From: Heterohyrax brucei
Lineage: Eukaryota; Chordata; Mammalia; Hyracoidea; Procaviidae
Direction of reading: 5' to 3'
Length of the DNA: 64,000 bases
Assembly: GCA_028571685.1 (NCBI GenBank)
Contig: CM053152.1
Coordinates: 20,530,001 to 20,594,000, forward strand
Shown here: in pieces, positions 24,154-35,865 of the stretch
Layout of the letters: each line of letters opens with the position of its first letter
Numbering within the stretch: position 1 is the stretch's first letter
Notes under the pieces: generated by a model
Database searches by the model: none
What the model saw: only the letters and a program-made list of their open reading frames with translations
Told to the model about the DNA's origin: nothing
Position numbers and translations under genes: made by a program

Positions 24154-25374
24154 ATGACAGCACTAAAACACATACACATCAATAATTACACTGAAAGTAA
24201 ATAGATTGAATGCTCCATTAAAGAGCCAAACAGTAACAGCTTGGATCAAAAAACATGATCCACCTACATGTTGCATACAAGAAAGACACATTAGACTCAA
24301 AGATATGAACAAAGTGAAAATCAAAGAATGGAAAAATATACACCAAACTAACCACATACAAAGAAAAGCAGGAGTGGCAGTGATAATCTCAGATAAAATA
24401 AATTTTAATGTAAAATCCGCCATCACAGACAAATGTGGTTGCTATTTATTGATGAAAGAGTCAATACATAAGCAGAATATGACAATATTAAACATTTATG
24501 CACCCAATACTAGAGCACCTGAATATGTTGAACAAACACTGACAACATCGAAAAGTGAAAGAGATGACTCCACAATAATAGTAAGAGACTTCAACACTCC
24601 AATTTCAGTAATGGACAGATCATCAGAAAAAAAATTCAGTAAAGACACAGAAGATCTTATTGCGACAGCCAACTAGACCTCATTAACATGTACAGAACTT
24701 TTTACCCAACATCAGAAAAGTACAGCATCTTTCCAGTGCACATGGAACATTCTCCAGAACAGAACACATATTAGGTCATAAAGCAAGTCTCAACAAAATC
24801 CAAACCACTGAATTATTGGAAAGCATCTTCTTAGACCATAAATCCATAAAAGTTGAAATCAATAGTAGAAAAAACACAGGTAGAAATTTGTATTCATGGA
24901 AACTGAACAACACCTTGCCCAAAAATCCATGGGTTATAGAAGAAATCAAAGACAAAATAAATTTATGGAATCAAATGAAAGTGAAAACAAATCCTACCAG
25001 AACCTATAGGATACAGCAAAAGCAGTGCTCAGAGGTTAGTTTATAAATACACACATCTAGAATGAAGAAAGGGCACAAACCAAAGCATTAACCCTGCAGC
25101 GTGAACAAGCAGTAAGAAAGCAACAAAAGAACCCCTTGGGCACCAGAAGAAAACAGATAATAAAGATTAGGGCAGAACTAAATGAATTAAAAAATAGAAA
25201 AACTATTGAAAGAACAAAACCAAAAGCTAGTTTTTTGAAAAGATCAAAAAAATTGATAAACCATTGGCTAAACTTAAACAAAAGAAAAACAGGAGAGGAA
25301 ACAAATAACTCAAGTAAGAAATGAGATGGGAGATGTCACAATAGACCCAGACAAAATCCAAAGTGTCATAACAG
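24154..25374 (+). pseudogene. L1-c ORF2, N-terminal endonuclease part, broken
   Basis: The start at 24154 (MTALKHIHINNYTESK) leads into the open frame 24206-24676 (156 codons) with CIQERHIRLKDMNKVKI, GVAVIISDKINF and NIYAPNTRAPEYV, the APE-type endonuclease. The usual VGDFNTP motif reads VRDFNTP. Later pieces (24816-25046, 25136-25324) cover the region up to TKPKASFLKRSKKLI. The reverse transcriptase is missing because the insertion is 3'-truncated. Confidence 0.85.
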
Positions 25375-25388
25375 AAAAAGGGAAGAGT

Positions 25389-25520
25389 GTTGCCATGTTG
25401 TGGGGTAGCAGCCAGTGTCACAAAACAGTAATTGTATTCATGACTTAATGAGAAGCTAATTTGTTCTGTAAAGCTTCATCAAAAATACAATAATAGTAAT
25501 AAAAGATTACAACCAAGGGA
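25389..25520 (+). mobile_element. L1-b, 3' terminal part
   Basis: gtgttgccatgttgtggggt through aatgagaagctaatttgttc to an AATA-rich tail (25487-25505) matches the terminal ~120 bp of the same L1 3' UTR family found antisense at 33640-33740. It is separated from its left part by L1-c and ends next to the right target-duplication copy at 25523. Confidence 0.72.
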
Positions 25521-25522
25521 AC

Positions 25523-26203
25523 AAAACCCAAAAATCCTCCCACTGGCCCAGTAAGCAAGAGCTTGATAAATGGAGAAAGGCTGAGGTGGTCAAATACTTC
25601 ATCTTACTTGGTTCTGCAATCAGTGCCCATGGAAGCAGCAGTCAAGCAATCAAAAGGTACATAGCCTTGGGAAAATCTGCTGCAAAGGACCTCTTTAAAA
25701 TGTTGAAAAGCAAAGATGCCACTTTGAATACTAAGGTGTGCCTGACCCAAGCTAAAGTGTTTACAGTCACATCTTATTGCATGAGAAAACTGGATAATAA
25801 ATAAATAAGGTAGACAGAAGAAGAATTGGCACCTTTGAGGTGTGGTGTTGGAGAAGAATATTGAACATACCGTGGACTGCCAAAAGAACAAACAGATCTG
25901 TTCTGGAAGTAGTACAACCATTGTGTTCCTTGGAAGCAACAATGGCAAGAGTGCATGTTACATGCTTTGGACATGTTGTCAGGAAGGATCAGTCCTTAGA
26001 GAAAGACACTATGCTTGGTGAACTAGAGGGTCAGCGAAGAAGAGAAAGCTCCTCAATGAGATGGGTTGACACAGTGGGTGCAACAGTGGGTGTAAGCATA
26101 AAAACAATTGTGGGCATGGCACAGGACACTGTAGTGCTTTGTTCTGTTGTTCATAGAGCCAGTGTGAGTCAGAACGGACTGAGTAACACCTAACAACAAC
26201 ATA
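25523..26203 (+). mobile_element. RTE1 retrotransposon, right part (C-terminal ORF and 3' end)
   Basis: It picks up exactly where the left part stopped, at aaaatcctcccactggccca. The frames 25586-25804 and 25840-26193 read YFILLGSAISAHGSSSQAIK, VWCWRRILNIPWTAKRTN and TCFGHVVRKDQSLEKD, the conserved RTE1 C-terminus. The 3' end is the diagnostic acacctaacaacaac at about 26190-26203. The ORF is broken. Confidence 0.88.
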
Positions 26204-27262
26204 CATGCAATGGAATACTCTGTAATGATAATGAACAACAATGAGCTTGGGAAGTATCTCATAACATGGAAGAGTTTGAAGGGCATTATGCTGAGTGAAT
26301 TAGTTGCAAAAGGACAAATACTGTGTGAGACCACTGTTATAAAAACTCAAGAAAAGATTCATACAGAGAAGAATACAGTCTTTGATGGTTACATGGGTGG
26401 GGAAGGTAGGAGAGGGATATTCATTAAACAATAGATAAGAATTAGGTGAAGGTAAGGACAACACACTGTAGAGGAATAGTGTCCTAAATATAACAGAGTA
26501 ATAGAGACAGGGATCCAAGTACCATGGTTTCAAGGAACATCTAGGTCACCTGGAATAACAAAGTTTATGAACATATTCTGCATCTCACTTTGGTGAGTGG
26601 TGTCTGGGGTCTTAAAAGCTAGCAAGCTGCCATCAAAGTATAATCAACTGGTCCCTACCCACCTGGAGCAGAGGAGAATGAAGGGCATCGGAGACATAAG
26701 GAAAATATGAGTACAAAAGACAGAGTGGGGCATGTAAATTAGAGACTGTGTCAGCATGAGACCAGAACTACTAAATGGTGCCTGGCTACTACTACCAGTG
26801 ACTGCCCTGACAGTGAATGCAACATAGAGTCCCTGATACATTAGGAGAAAAATAAGTGTGGAAAACCGGAACTCCTGTAAAAAGTCAGACTTGATATTCC
26901 GACAGACTAAAGGGTCCTGGAAAAAATGACTCCTGGACTGTGTGATAGCTCAGAACTGAAATCACTCCCCAAACCAACTTTTCAGACAAAGATTGGACTG
27001 GATTATAAGACATAAAATGATACTGGCAATGAGTGTGCTTTTTGGTTTAAATAGATACGTGAGGCTAACTGGGCAGCTCCTGTTCAGAGACAAAATAAAG
27101 GCAGAGGGAGATTGGAGCTGGTTGAATAGATACAGGAAATGCACTGTGGAAAGAAGTATGCCATCTTAGGGTGGGGAGAGCAGGTACAGTGTGTTAAGTT
27201 TTGTAAGACAAATTCACTTGGATTGTAAACTTTCACTTAGAACAATAAAATATTTAAATTAT
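26204..27262 (+). mobile_element. L1-a, right part (ORF2 C-terminus and 3' UTR)
   Basis: atgcaatggaatactctgta continues ORF2 at the point where L1-a was left at about 19126. A C-terminal piece follows (26210-26434), then the 3' UTR with gtgagtggtgtctggggtct at 26594 and the terminal gattgtaaactttcacttag. An AATAAA lies at 27244-27249, followed by an A/T-rich tail. Confidence 0.85.
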
Positions 27263-27555
27263 GCAACAATTTTTTTTTGAACGTTCGATGGGACTGTAGC
27301 ACTGAAGTGTAGTAGAACTCAGGAATGGACAAGGCCTCTGAAATCATTTGGCCCACCTTCCACTGGGCAAGTGTGTTACCTTCGTTGTTTTCTTAAGCAT
27401 TTTCTCCAGCCCATTTGGAATGTCTGAAGCAGCATGATGAAGTTCTTTGAATTAAATTGTTTTCACAGCATTTCATCAAACAGAGCAATGCTGAGTGGTA
27501 TTGATTTTTTTTTAATTGAATGCAGCTTGTGATCTTTATTACAAGATTTAAAATT

Positions 27556-27728
27556 AAGATAGTGATAGACCAAACTAAACCCACGGCCACTGAGTCGACT
27601 CTGCCTTATAATGACCCCATTGGGCAGGGTAGAACTGCCCCATAGGATTTCCAAGGCTGTAAATCTTTGTTCAAACTGACTTCCACATCTTTCTCCTGCA
27701 CAAAGCCTGGTGGTTTCAACTGCCAGTT
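27556..27728 (-). mobile_element. AfroSINE, antisense
   Basis: The reverse-strand order is clear: cccacggccactgagtcgac, agaactgccccataggattt, ccaaggctgtaaatctttgt and a diverged ggtggtttcaactgccagtt. The tRNA-like head beyond the B-box region is missing. The block with aaatctttg between the two halves marks the longer SINE subtype. Confidence 0.85.
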
Positions 27729-27889
27729 AGCAGACATCCTTTTTTAATGTTGGTATTCTGTTTGGTGGTGGGTGTTACAGCTGTACACAAGTTAAAGTCA
27801 GTCAAATATTTATTGAATACCTTTATGTCATTTTGGTAAGTACTAGAAGTATGGACAGAAAGATGAATTTCCCCCTCCAGAGCCTTGTA

Positions 27890-28060
27890 ATTTAAATGAG
27901 AAATCAAAGACATATACTTAGGAATTATTACTCACATTTATTGAACACACACTATCTGCTAGGCACTGTTTACCATGCAAGTAAATACTACAGAGGTTCA
28001 GCAACCACAGAGGCCAGTAGGCTGGCTGGTGTGGTTTTAGAAGCATCACATGAGACAGAC
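27890..28060. repeat. MIR-like old SINE
   Basis: tcacatttattgaacacaca followed by atctgctaggcactg resembles the conserved core of an old MIR-type repeat. It is strongly diverged, and limits are approximate. Confidence 0.5.
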
Positions 28061-28505
28061 ATTTTACCCTTTAGGTGAGTATAATACATTGGCAGAAGAC
28101 TTTCCACTTTGTTAAGCACTTACCTTGTCATTTATGGTATGTTTATGTATTTCTTTCCTACTAGGCCATACTTTCCCTGTGGACAAAGTTAAGGTCTTAT
28201 TCAAATCTGTAGTTGTTAGTCCATGTCTGGCATATGATAGTATTCAGATTTGTTGATGAATTCCTGGCAGAGACTGTACCACAAGCAAACGTCAAGTCAG
28301 ACTCAAGATTGTAAATAGTGGTGGTGTTGTTAGACGCTGTTGAGTGGACTCTGGCTCTTAGCGACCCTGTATGCAATAGAATATGTCACTATGTGGTCTT
28401 GCAACATCCTCACAATTGTTGCTGTGTTTGAATGCATTCTTGCAGCTATTGTGTCAGTCCATTTTATCGAGCATCTTCTTTTTCCCTGACACTGTACTTT
28501 GCCAC

Positions 28506-29030
28506 TGTCATGGATTGAACTGTGCCATCGTCATTATGGTTGTAATCCCTTGTGCCCAAAATGTGTGTAGCAATTTAGTTAGGTCATGATTCCCAATGTT
28601 CTTTGATTTTTCTCATGCTGTAAACCTTGCCTCTGCAATGCTAGTGGGGGGTAGAGGGTGGTTAGCAGTTGTGTTGGTGGGAGAGTACTCGATGTATAAG
28701 ATTGTACTGTGCCTTGATGCAATCTCTTGGGATAGAAAAGAAAGAAACTAGCAGAGACAGTTGGGGAACCTCATACCATCAGGAAAGAATCAGTGCCAGG
28801 AGCATAACACATCCTTTGAACCTGGGCCCCTGTCCCTCAGAAACTTCCAGTTCAGGGGAAGATAGGCAACAAGGACCTTTCTGCAGAGCCAACAGAGAAA
28901 GCCTTCCCCTGGAGGTGATGCACTCAATTTAGATTCATAGCCTACTTTACTATGAGAAAATAAATTTCAGTCTGTTAAAAGCCATCCATTTGTCATATTT
29001 TTGTTATAGCAGCACTCGATGACCAAGACA
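28506..29030 (+). mobile_element. solo LTR-like element inside the RTE
   Basis: A 525-bp segment begins TGTCATGG and ends CCAAGACA, giving inverted tgtc/gaca ends, with an internal AATAAA at about 28959. The flanking RTE reads ctttgcca on the left and ccaaacatgatgtcc on the right, so a 4-bp duplication (ccac/ccaa, one mismatch) is possible. The form fits an ERVL/MaLR-type solo LTR, but I cannot name the family. No viral coding sequence is visible. Confidence 0.6.
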
Positions 29031-30072
29031 CCAAACATGATGTCCTCCAGGGCTAGAATCTCCTAATGACATATCCAAAGTATATGAGACAAAGGCTTGC
29101 CGCCCTCATTTCTAAGAAGCATTGTAGCTGTACTTCTCTTAAGATGTATTTATTCATTCTTCTGGCAATCCATAGTATATTGAGTATTCTTCACCAATAC
29201 CATAATTCGAAGACACAAATTATTCTTTGGTCTTACTTGTTTCATTCCAGCTTTTGCATGCATATGAGGTAATTGAGAATACGGTGGCTGGGGACAGATG
29301 CACCTTAGTTCTCAAAGTGACATCTTTGCTTTTTAACACTTTAAAGACATCACTTGTAGTAGATTTGCCCAAAGCAATACACTATTTGGTTTCTTGACTT
29401 CTGCTTCCATGGGTGTTATTTGTGAAATCCTTGGCAACTTCAGTCTTTTCTCCATTCATCATGATGTTGCTTGTTGGTCTAGTTGTGAGGATTTTTGTTT
29501 TCTTTATGTTAAGATGTAATCCATGTTGAAGGCATTCATGATCTTTATCAGTAAGTGCTTGAAATCTTCATGTTCAGCAAGCATGGTTGTAACATTTGCA
29601 TAACACAGGTTGTTAGTAAGTCTTCCTCTAATCTTGATTCTTCATATAGTTTACCTTTTTGGATTACTTGCTCAGCATATAGAGTGAGTATGTATGGTCA
29701 AAGGATAGAGTCCTGACACACATCTTTGCTGATTTTAAGCCATTTAGAATCCACTTGTTTTGTTAGAATGCTGCCTCTTAACCAATGTATTGCTTCTGCA
29801 TAAGCACAACTAAATGTGCTGAAATTTCAGCTCTTCACAGTGTTATCTGTAATTTGTTATGACCCATACAGTTGAATGCCTTTGTGTACTCAATAAATCA
29901 CATAAACCACCGGGTGGTATTCTTTGCTTTCAGCTAAGATCCGTCTAACATCAGCAGTTACAACTTTTATTCTGCTGAATTTTTCTTCAATTTCTGGCAA
30001 TTCCTTATAGATACGCTGCTGCAACTGTTTTTGAAATACCTTTGGCAAAATTTTACTCACATGTGATATTAT

Positions 30073-30236
30073 AGGAGCCCTGGTGACATAATGGTTAAGA
30101 ACTCAGCTGCTAACCGAAAAGTTGTCAGTTGGAATCTACTTTGAAAATCATACCAGGCAATTCTCCTCTGTCTTCTACTGTCATTATGAGTCCGAATGGA
30201 CTCAACAGCACCAGGTTTGTTTATTTTTTCTTTAAA
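30073..30236 (+). mobile_element. AfroSINE inside the RTE
   Basis: aggagccctggtgacataat, then gctgctaaccgaaaagttgt and a tail of atggactcaacagcaccagg make a near full-length AfroSINE. The RTE target reads gatatta before it and atattaatgatat after it, consistent with a short target duplication. Confidence 0.88.
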
Positions 30237-31345
30237 TATTAATGATATGCTCTGTAATTTCTGCATTCTGTTGAGTCACCTTTCTTTGGAATGGGTACAA
30301 ATATAGAGCTCTTCCAGTCAGTTGGCCAAGTTGTCTTACAAATTTCTTGGCACAGATGAGTGAGTGTTTCCAAAGTTATATTCATTTGTGGAAGCATCTC
30401 AGTTGGTATTTTCTCAGTTCCTTGTTTTTTGCCAGTGCATTCATTGCAGCTTGGACTTCTTCCTGAGTACCATTGGTTCTTGACAATATGCTATCTCCTG
30501 AAATGGTTGAATGTTGACCACTTATTTTTGGTATAGTGATCCTGTGTGTTTCTTCCATCTTCTCTTCATGCTTCATACGTCATTCAATATTTTCACCATA
30601 GAATTTTTCACTACTGTAATTTGAGGCTTGAGAAATTTTTTTGTCTTTTTTTTCCCCCTAGTTTGAGAAATGCTGAGTGTTTTCTTCCTTTTCGTTTCTG
30701 ATTCTAGATCTCTGTACATTTTATTACAATACATACTTTGTCTTCTTGAGCTGCCCATTGAAATCTTCACTCTTTTACTTCATCATCTCCTCTGTGCACT
30801 TTAGCTTCTTGACATTCAAGAGAAAGTTTCAGAGTCTCTTCTGATGTCTCTTTTGGTCCTTTCTTTCTTTCCTGTCTCTTTAATGACCTTTTGCTTATTT
30901 CGTATATGATGTTCTTGATATTATCCCACAACTCCTCTGGTCTTCAGCCATTAGTGTTCAGTGCTTAGTGATTAAAAAGGTCTCTAAATTAGGTGGGTTA
31001 TACTTTGGCTCTCATGGACTTGTTTTAATCTTATTAAGCTTCAGCTTCAGCTTCCTTATGAACAATTGATGGTCAGTTCTTCTGTCAGCCCCTGTCCTTA
31101 GTCTTACTGATGACATTGAACGTCTCCATTGTCAGTTTCCGAAAATGTAGTCAATTTTGTTTCAGTGTATTCCATGTATATAGCTGCTGTTTAAGTTGTT
31201 GAAAAAAGATTATCCCTAATAAGTCATTTGTCTTGCAAAATTGTGTCATTCAGTTGCTGGTGTTGTTTCTGTACCCACGGTCATATTTTCCAGCTGCTAA
31301 TTCTCAATCACTTCCTACTTTTGCATTCCAGTGTCAGTGAGGAAT

Positions 31346-31584
31346 AATCAATAGTTATTTAACTGTCACAGTAGAGACTGAATGTATTATTTTCTTCTTT
31401 GCAATTTTATTACCTACCTCCTCTTTATCCTTCTTCCCTAATGAATGGCCTCAAACAGTTTTTGAGCACTAAAACATTCTTCAAACCATAATATACAGAA
31501 GTTGTCTGTCAGTGCCTCCCTAAGGTCCAGTGGAGCAGTTTGAGTTTCTTTTTGATTCTAAGAGGATGTATTGTTATAGGAAAT
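31346..31584. other. unassigned intron
   Basis: Similarity to RTE ends near 31345, and I see no coding exon or named repeat here. Confidence 0.35.
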
Positions 31585-31925
31585 CAACCCAAGGAGAGAA
31601 GCAGCCATTTTTATTGAAGTAATACTAGCAGGCCAGCGGGGGGCTTAACAGACCTCCAGAGACTGGCCCTGATGGGGAAGCGGAGCGGGATTTTATGGCC
31701 CAGGCAGGGCAGGGCATGGTTAGGGATGGTGTGCGATACAGGATAATTTAGAGATGGTGTGTGAGACAGGATAAAAAAAATGGAAAGGAAAGGTTCAAGG
31801 CAGGGGGCCATGGGCACAACTGTACGGGGGAAGGAGAGGGGGCCAAGTGCAACCAGGGCGGAGGTGCACCTTACAGTTTGGGGAAGTTTCTTTCAGGGGG
31901 GTTTCCTTCACAGTGTTCCATGACA
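31585..31925 (-). mobile_element. LTR-like GC-rich segment, antisense
   Basis: On the minus strand a GC-rich block (31925 down to about 31640) is followed by an AATAAA-type signal (inverted tttatt at 31610-31615) and atggctgcttctctccttgg. This is the layout of U3, poly(A) signal and U5 in an endogenous retroviral LTR. I cannot see matching ends or target duplications, so the call is tentative. Confidence 0.4.
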
Positions 31926-32200
31926 AAGTTGAAACACCATTGCTAACAATGTACTTCTTACTGATGGAAGAACCCTGCCTTTGCCATACCTTGGACTGCC
32001 GCACATATACCCTTTGTACTGAAGCCCTTGAACTGTTAGATCGGAGCCGGTACACTGTCATACAGTTTGATTTTTCCTTAGTGTGAAACAGTCACTCTTC
32101 CACGTACAAAATATGCCAGATTATTCAATCCTGATGTAGGAAATACTGTTTTGCTGATGGCAGTTATTTTCCTTATCAGACTCTTCCCATCATGTATATA

Positions 32201-32357
32201 TGGAAACCCTGGTGGCCTAGTGGCTAACTAGCTACATCTGCTAACCAAAAGGTGGGCAGTTCAAATCCTCCAGCTGCTCCTGGAAACACTATGGGGCAGT
32301 TCTACTCAGTCCTATAGGGTCACTATAAATTGGCACCAACTGACAGCAGTGGGTTTG
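32201..32357 (+). mobile_element. AfroSINE
   Basis: Well preserved order: ggaaaccctggtggcctagt, ctgctaaccaaaaggtgggc, ggaaacactatggggcagtt, cctatagggtcactataaat and the tail acagcagtgggtttg. It is one of the clearest copies in the window. Confidence 0.93.
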
Positions 32358-33639
32358 TTTATATATATGTATGTTTATGGAGACATATATGTATATGTAC
32401 ATACATAGGCATACACATACATTTTTACATTTTAATACCTTCCAGCCACCAAAGTACCTACTATGTGATACACTCTTTTAAACAGGGTCTCATTTGATCT
32501 TGTTTTCCACAGAGCCTTTATATTATTTTAAGAGATTCCTTTTACCCTTCTAGAATATCACTTATGTTCATCTAGGCATACATTTTTCATGTTTTTTCCA
32601 CCAGCACAACTTCCCACTGCCCACTGTCTTTGAGGTTTCACTTAAATTCAGGTCCAAAAGTATAGATTTTTACAAAGATCCTTTTAATGTTTAAATAACC
32701 CCTATTTAGTTCTGAATTTTCCTGTAATTGGTCAATATATAGTGTAGAGAAAATATTCTTATGAAATAGAATGGTATTAATGGATTATTTGCATTATCAA
32801 TGATAAATTCATATGCTTATGAAGAAAAGGAAAGACTCCTTTGTAACCTTTTAAAGAACTATGAAACACTGATTAGGTTTTTAATTTTTTAATGCCATAG
32901 TTCATGGTTTAATCAGAGAAATGGATTTTCTCCCTCTGTAGAGAAAGTACTCCAACTGCAAAACTAACTGATTTTTTTTCTCTTAGCCTTACACGTGAGA
33001 GTTCGGTATATTTAAATCTGTAGTTGTAATACACATTAACAGCAAGCTAGAATTGAAAGCCTATGGCTATTAAACTTGGCTCCCTGATACTTAAGTCATT
33101 GGCCCATTAATACTGACTGACCCTCGCTGTTAAACTTGGCTGTTGGTGGCAACCAGAGATACTACTGCCCTTTCTAGGTCTTATATATAGGTTATCTAAT
33201 CGCCACTTTGCAAGAACTAGCATTACCCCACTTTTTTACCTAACAAAATATTGTGAACATTTTCTATCTCATAAAACAGCTTTTTCCAACATGATGGCTA
33301 ATATGTGTGGAATTACATCATAATAATTTGTCGTATTTCATTTAACCAGTTCCATATTAAAACATTTATGTTATTTACAGTTTTTTGACACTATACATAA
33401 CAATATTGTTGCAAATGGTTCTTTTTTCTTCACACTTTGAATTATTTTTCAGAATCTATTTCTAGAAGTCCTTTTGCTAGGTGAAAGAGTATACATTTTT
33501 ATAGGTCAGATAACTTTTTAGTAGCAGCACCCTATATGCTAGACCTCCCAATGCCAGACCTTTTTTTTCCTGCCTAGGAATCCTGCTTCAATATTTCTGT
33601 CTTATGCTTAATAACCTGTACTAAACAATTGTAAGTATT
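32358..33639. other. unassigned intron
   Basis: A degenerate TA/TG-rich microsatellite follows the SINE tail (about 32355-32425). The rest is AT-rich sequence without a visible exon. The part around 33230-33480 (gtgaacattttctatctcat) may be an old repeat, but I cannot name it. Confidence 0.4.
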
Positions 33640-34205
33640 CTTTTTTAGTAAATTTTACTGCATTTTTAGATGGAAGTATACACAGCAAATTAGGTTCCCC
33701 TTTAACAATTTTTAAACAAATTGGTGCCATTGGTTATAATTTTCACTATGGGTAAGGATTCTTATTATTTCCATTCTCTTTGTTCTGTTTCTAGCTTCCC
33801 TTCCCCTGCATGCCTTCTTACCTTTGGTTTTTGGATAAATGTTCACTGCTTAGTCTCGTGTAGTTCATTGTTTAAAGGAACACATTACTCACAGGTAATA
33901 ATGTCTTTTATATGCCAGTCCATTATTTGGCTGACAGTTGACCTGCAGAAATACCTCCAGTTCTAAGTTCAAATGATATCTTAGGGAGATAAGTCTCAAG
34001 GTTACCTACAGTGTCTGTCAGTCCAGTAGGTCTGACCTTTTCTAGGAACTTAAGTTTTGTTTTACATTTTTCTTCCATTCTATCCAAGACCTTCTGTTCT
34101 GTGTCTCATCAGAACTGTCAGTATTGGTAGCCAGGCACCATCTAGTTTTTCTAGTGTCAGGTGAGAAGAAGCTATGGTTCCTGTGGGCTACCAGACAACT
34201 TTTTT
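33640..34205 (-). mobile_element. L1 3' UTR, antisense
   Basis: The reversed terminal region (cagcaaattaggttcccctt) is the same L1 3' end as at 25389-25505. It continues through ttaaaggaacacattactca and agccaggcaccatctagttt, the inverse of 3' UTR segments also seen in L1-b and at 60.7 kb. It is truncated at its 5' side near 34205. No ORF2 is left. Confidence 0.78.
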
Positions 34206-35675
34206 TAAAACATGGAAGATGAATTTTGATTACAGCCGTATCAAATCTTCCAACAGAAAAGCTAAATACAAAAGGATCTGTGTCTAACCCTTCAGGGACC
34301 TTTTTTACAGGAAAACAAAGATTTTAGCTCCCGTTAAGTGAGCTAGGATGTCCCAACTGTTCTTTCAGACCTTTCTAGCAGCGTGTAGTGCCTCTCTTGT
34401 CACCAAAGCAGTAATGAAGCCTGAGTTCTGAAAATGACCTTGCTTTAACTGGACAGGGCAGAGAACTGGAAAAGACCTAACTTAGTGTCAGAGACTAGTA
34501 ACTGGTATAAACCAACAAAATCAAGCACATATTAGAAAACTGGGTCAGGCGGTAGAAAAGACTGATGTTCCAGAAATGTCAGAGACCCATCAGAATTCCT
34601 CAGGGAGAAAGGACCACAGATGTGTTTGGGTGGTCAAGTAGAATAGCAGTGCCAGGACAAGAAGCGAGTCAGGGTCTTCAGACATACGGATTCTCACATA
34701 CACAGGCACTTAGCGCGCACACTCATACTCACTCCGGAGGTCTGACCTCTATTTGCCTTCTGGGTGTTTTTGTGATTCCAAGTTAGTTTGCCGGCAGTCA
34801 GAATATTGGGAAGGCTGCCTGAGGCAGGCCGGCAGGAATAGAGGACAAACACAACTTCTGAAAAGCATATCATGAAAGGCCTTCAGCCAAGCCAGTGTCC
34901 CAGCAGCTTTTCTGTCTCTTACAGACTGACTTATGGGAATTAGCTGGCTCTCCTCCCATAAGGCAGGCTTTTGGCTGTTCACCATAGGAGTGAAGTGAAA
35001 GGTTGGACAGGGTTCTGAGTTCTGGTAAGCTCACAAACTCACTGGGGAATTACCCATGTGGCTCTGTCTCCTCACCAGGAAGAAGGCTTCTGAAGCCTCG
35101 TAGGCAATCCTGACCTCACCATCTCCCTCTGTGCAGTCTGGGCTTCCAAAGCAGCCCTAAGACGTGTGTCCACATTGCATATGCTGCTGCTTTCCTTCCT
35201 AGGGTACAGAAGTGTGTAACTCACCCCTACCTGGCTGTGGAGGCATACTATCTACTTTCCTAGAGTCTGAAGAAAACTTTGGTGTCTGCAGTGCAGCCCA
35301 TTGTCCCCACATCCTCACTGCTTGCCCTTACATGCCAGGGTATACATAATTCTGATATGGCCCCAGTATGTAAAAGTTCTGAAAGTAAAGGAAATCTTTG
35401 TAAGTCTTTTTGAAACCCCAAAATTCTGAATATCTTTCAGCCTTGGAGGAATGTCTGTACATCTATATGTGTTAATGTATAGATGTGTATCTTATGGGAG
35501 GGGTTGCTATGATGGTCAGCACTTACTACAAGAGTACAATAATATCATAATTTCAGGAACTGGCATCACTCTGGCTAGCATGAATTAGCATGACTAGCCT
35601 TTTGTCTCAGCAAATGGGATGTGTTCCAAGGCTTCATGCAGAATTCAGAGTTCTGAAGATCTGAAGTGGTTCTAG
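34206..35675. other. unassigned intron
   Basis: Composition is more GC-rich than the surroundings around 34640-35340. No splice-bounded exon consistent with SPIRE1 phase was found. A run of alternating cac/act occurs near 34715-34735. Confidence 0.4.
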
Positions 35676-35838
35676 AACCAAAAACCAAACTCCTGTCATC
35701 TAGTTTATTCCAATTCATAGAATGCTACAAGGTGGAATAGAACTGCCTCATAGAGTTTCCAAAGAATGGCTAGTGGATTCAAACCGTCAACCGTTTGGTT
35801 AGAAACAAAATGTTTAACCACTGTTCTACCAGGACTCT
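35676..35838 (-). mobile_element. AfroSINE, antisense
   Basis: aaccaaactcctgtcatcta, ggtggaatagaactgcctca and atgtttaaccactgttctac give the reversed SINE from tail to tRNA-like head. Diverged but complete. Confidence 0.86.
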
Positions 35839-35865
35839 AGAATGTCTAATAATAAATAGGCTACC

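Larger units (their letters stand above)
21459..25374 (+). mobile_element. L1-c, 5' end present, 3'-truncated in ORF2
   Basis: It starts near 21459 (ctaaaatggtggactagata), has a GC-rich 5' UTR of about 1.4 kb, ORF1 from 22893 and ORF2 from 24154, and stops at 25374 within the ORF2 region before the reverse transcriptase. It is flanked by aaaaaggggagagt (21414-21427) and aaaaagggaagagt (25375-25388), which agree at 13 of 14 bases. It is the innermost, hence latest, insertion of the nest. Confidence 0.83.
28328..31345 (-). mobile_element. RTE1 retrotransposon, antisense, near-complete reverse transcriptase
   Basis: It begins with the inverted 3' end (gttgttagacgctgttgagt) at 28328 and runs backwards through the C-terminus (29040-29420), the reverse transcriptase (about 29480-30650) and into the endonuclease region, where similarity ends near 31345. 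A solo LTR at 28506-29030 and an AfroSINE at about 30073-30236 split it. RTE sequence is continuous across both. The longest open frames are about 65 codons, so it is a dead copy. Confidence 0.87.

Noticed and set aside
24206..24676. 156-codon open frame as a possible gene
   Set aside because: It is the L1-c endonuclease region, part of a dead element.
25389..25520. unknown sequence between L1-c and the RTE as a new element
   Set aside because: It matches the end of an L1 3' UTR also present antisense at 33640-33740, and so completes L1-b.
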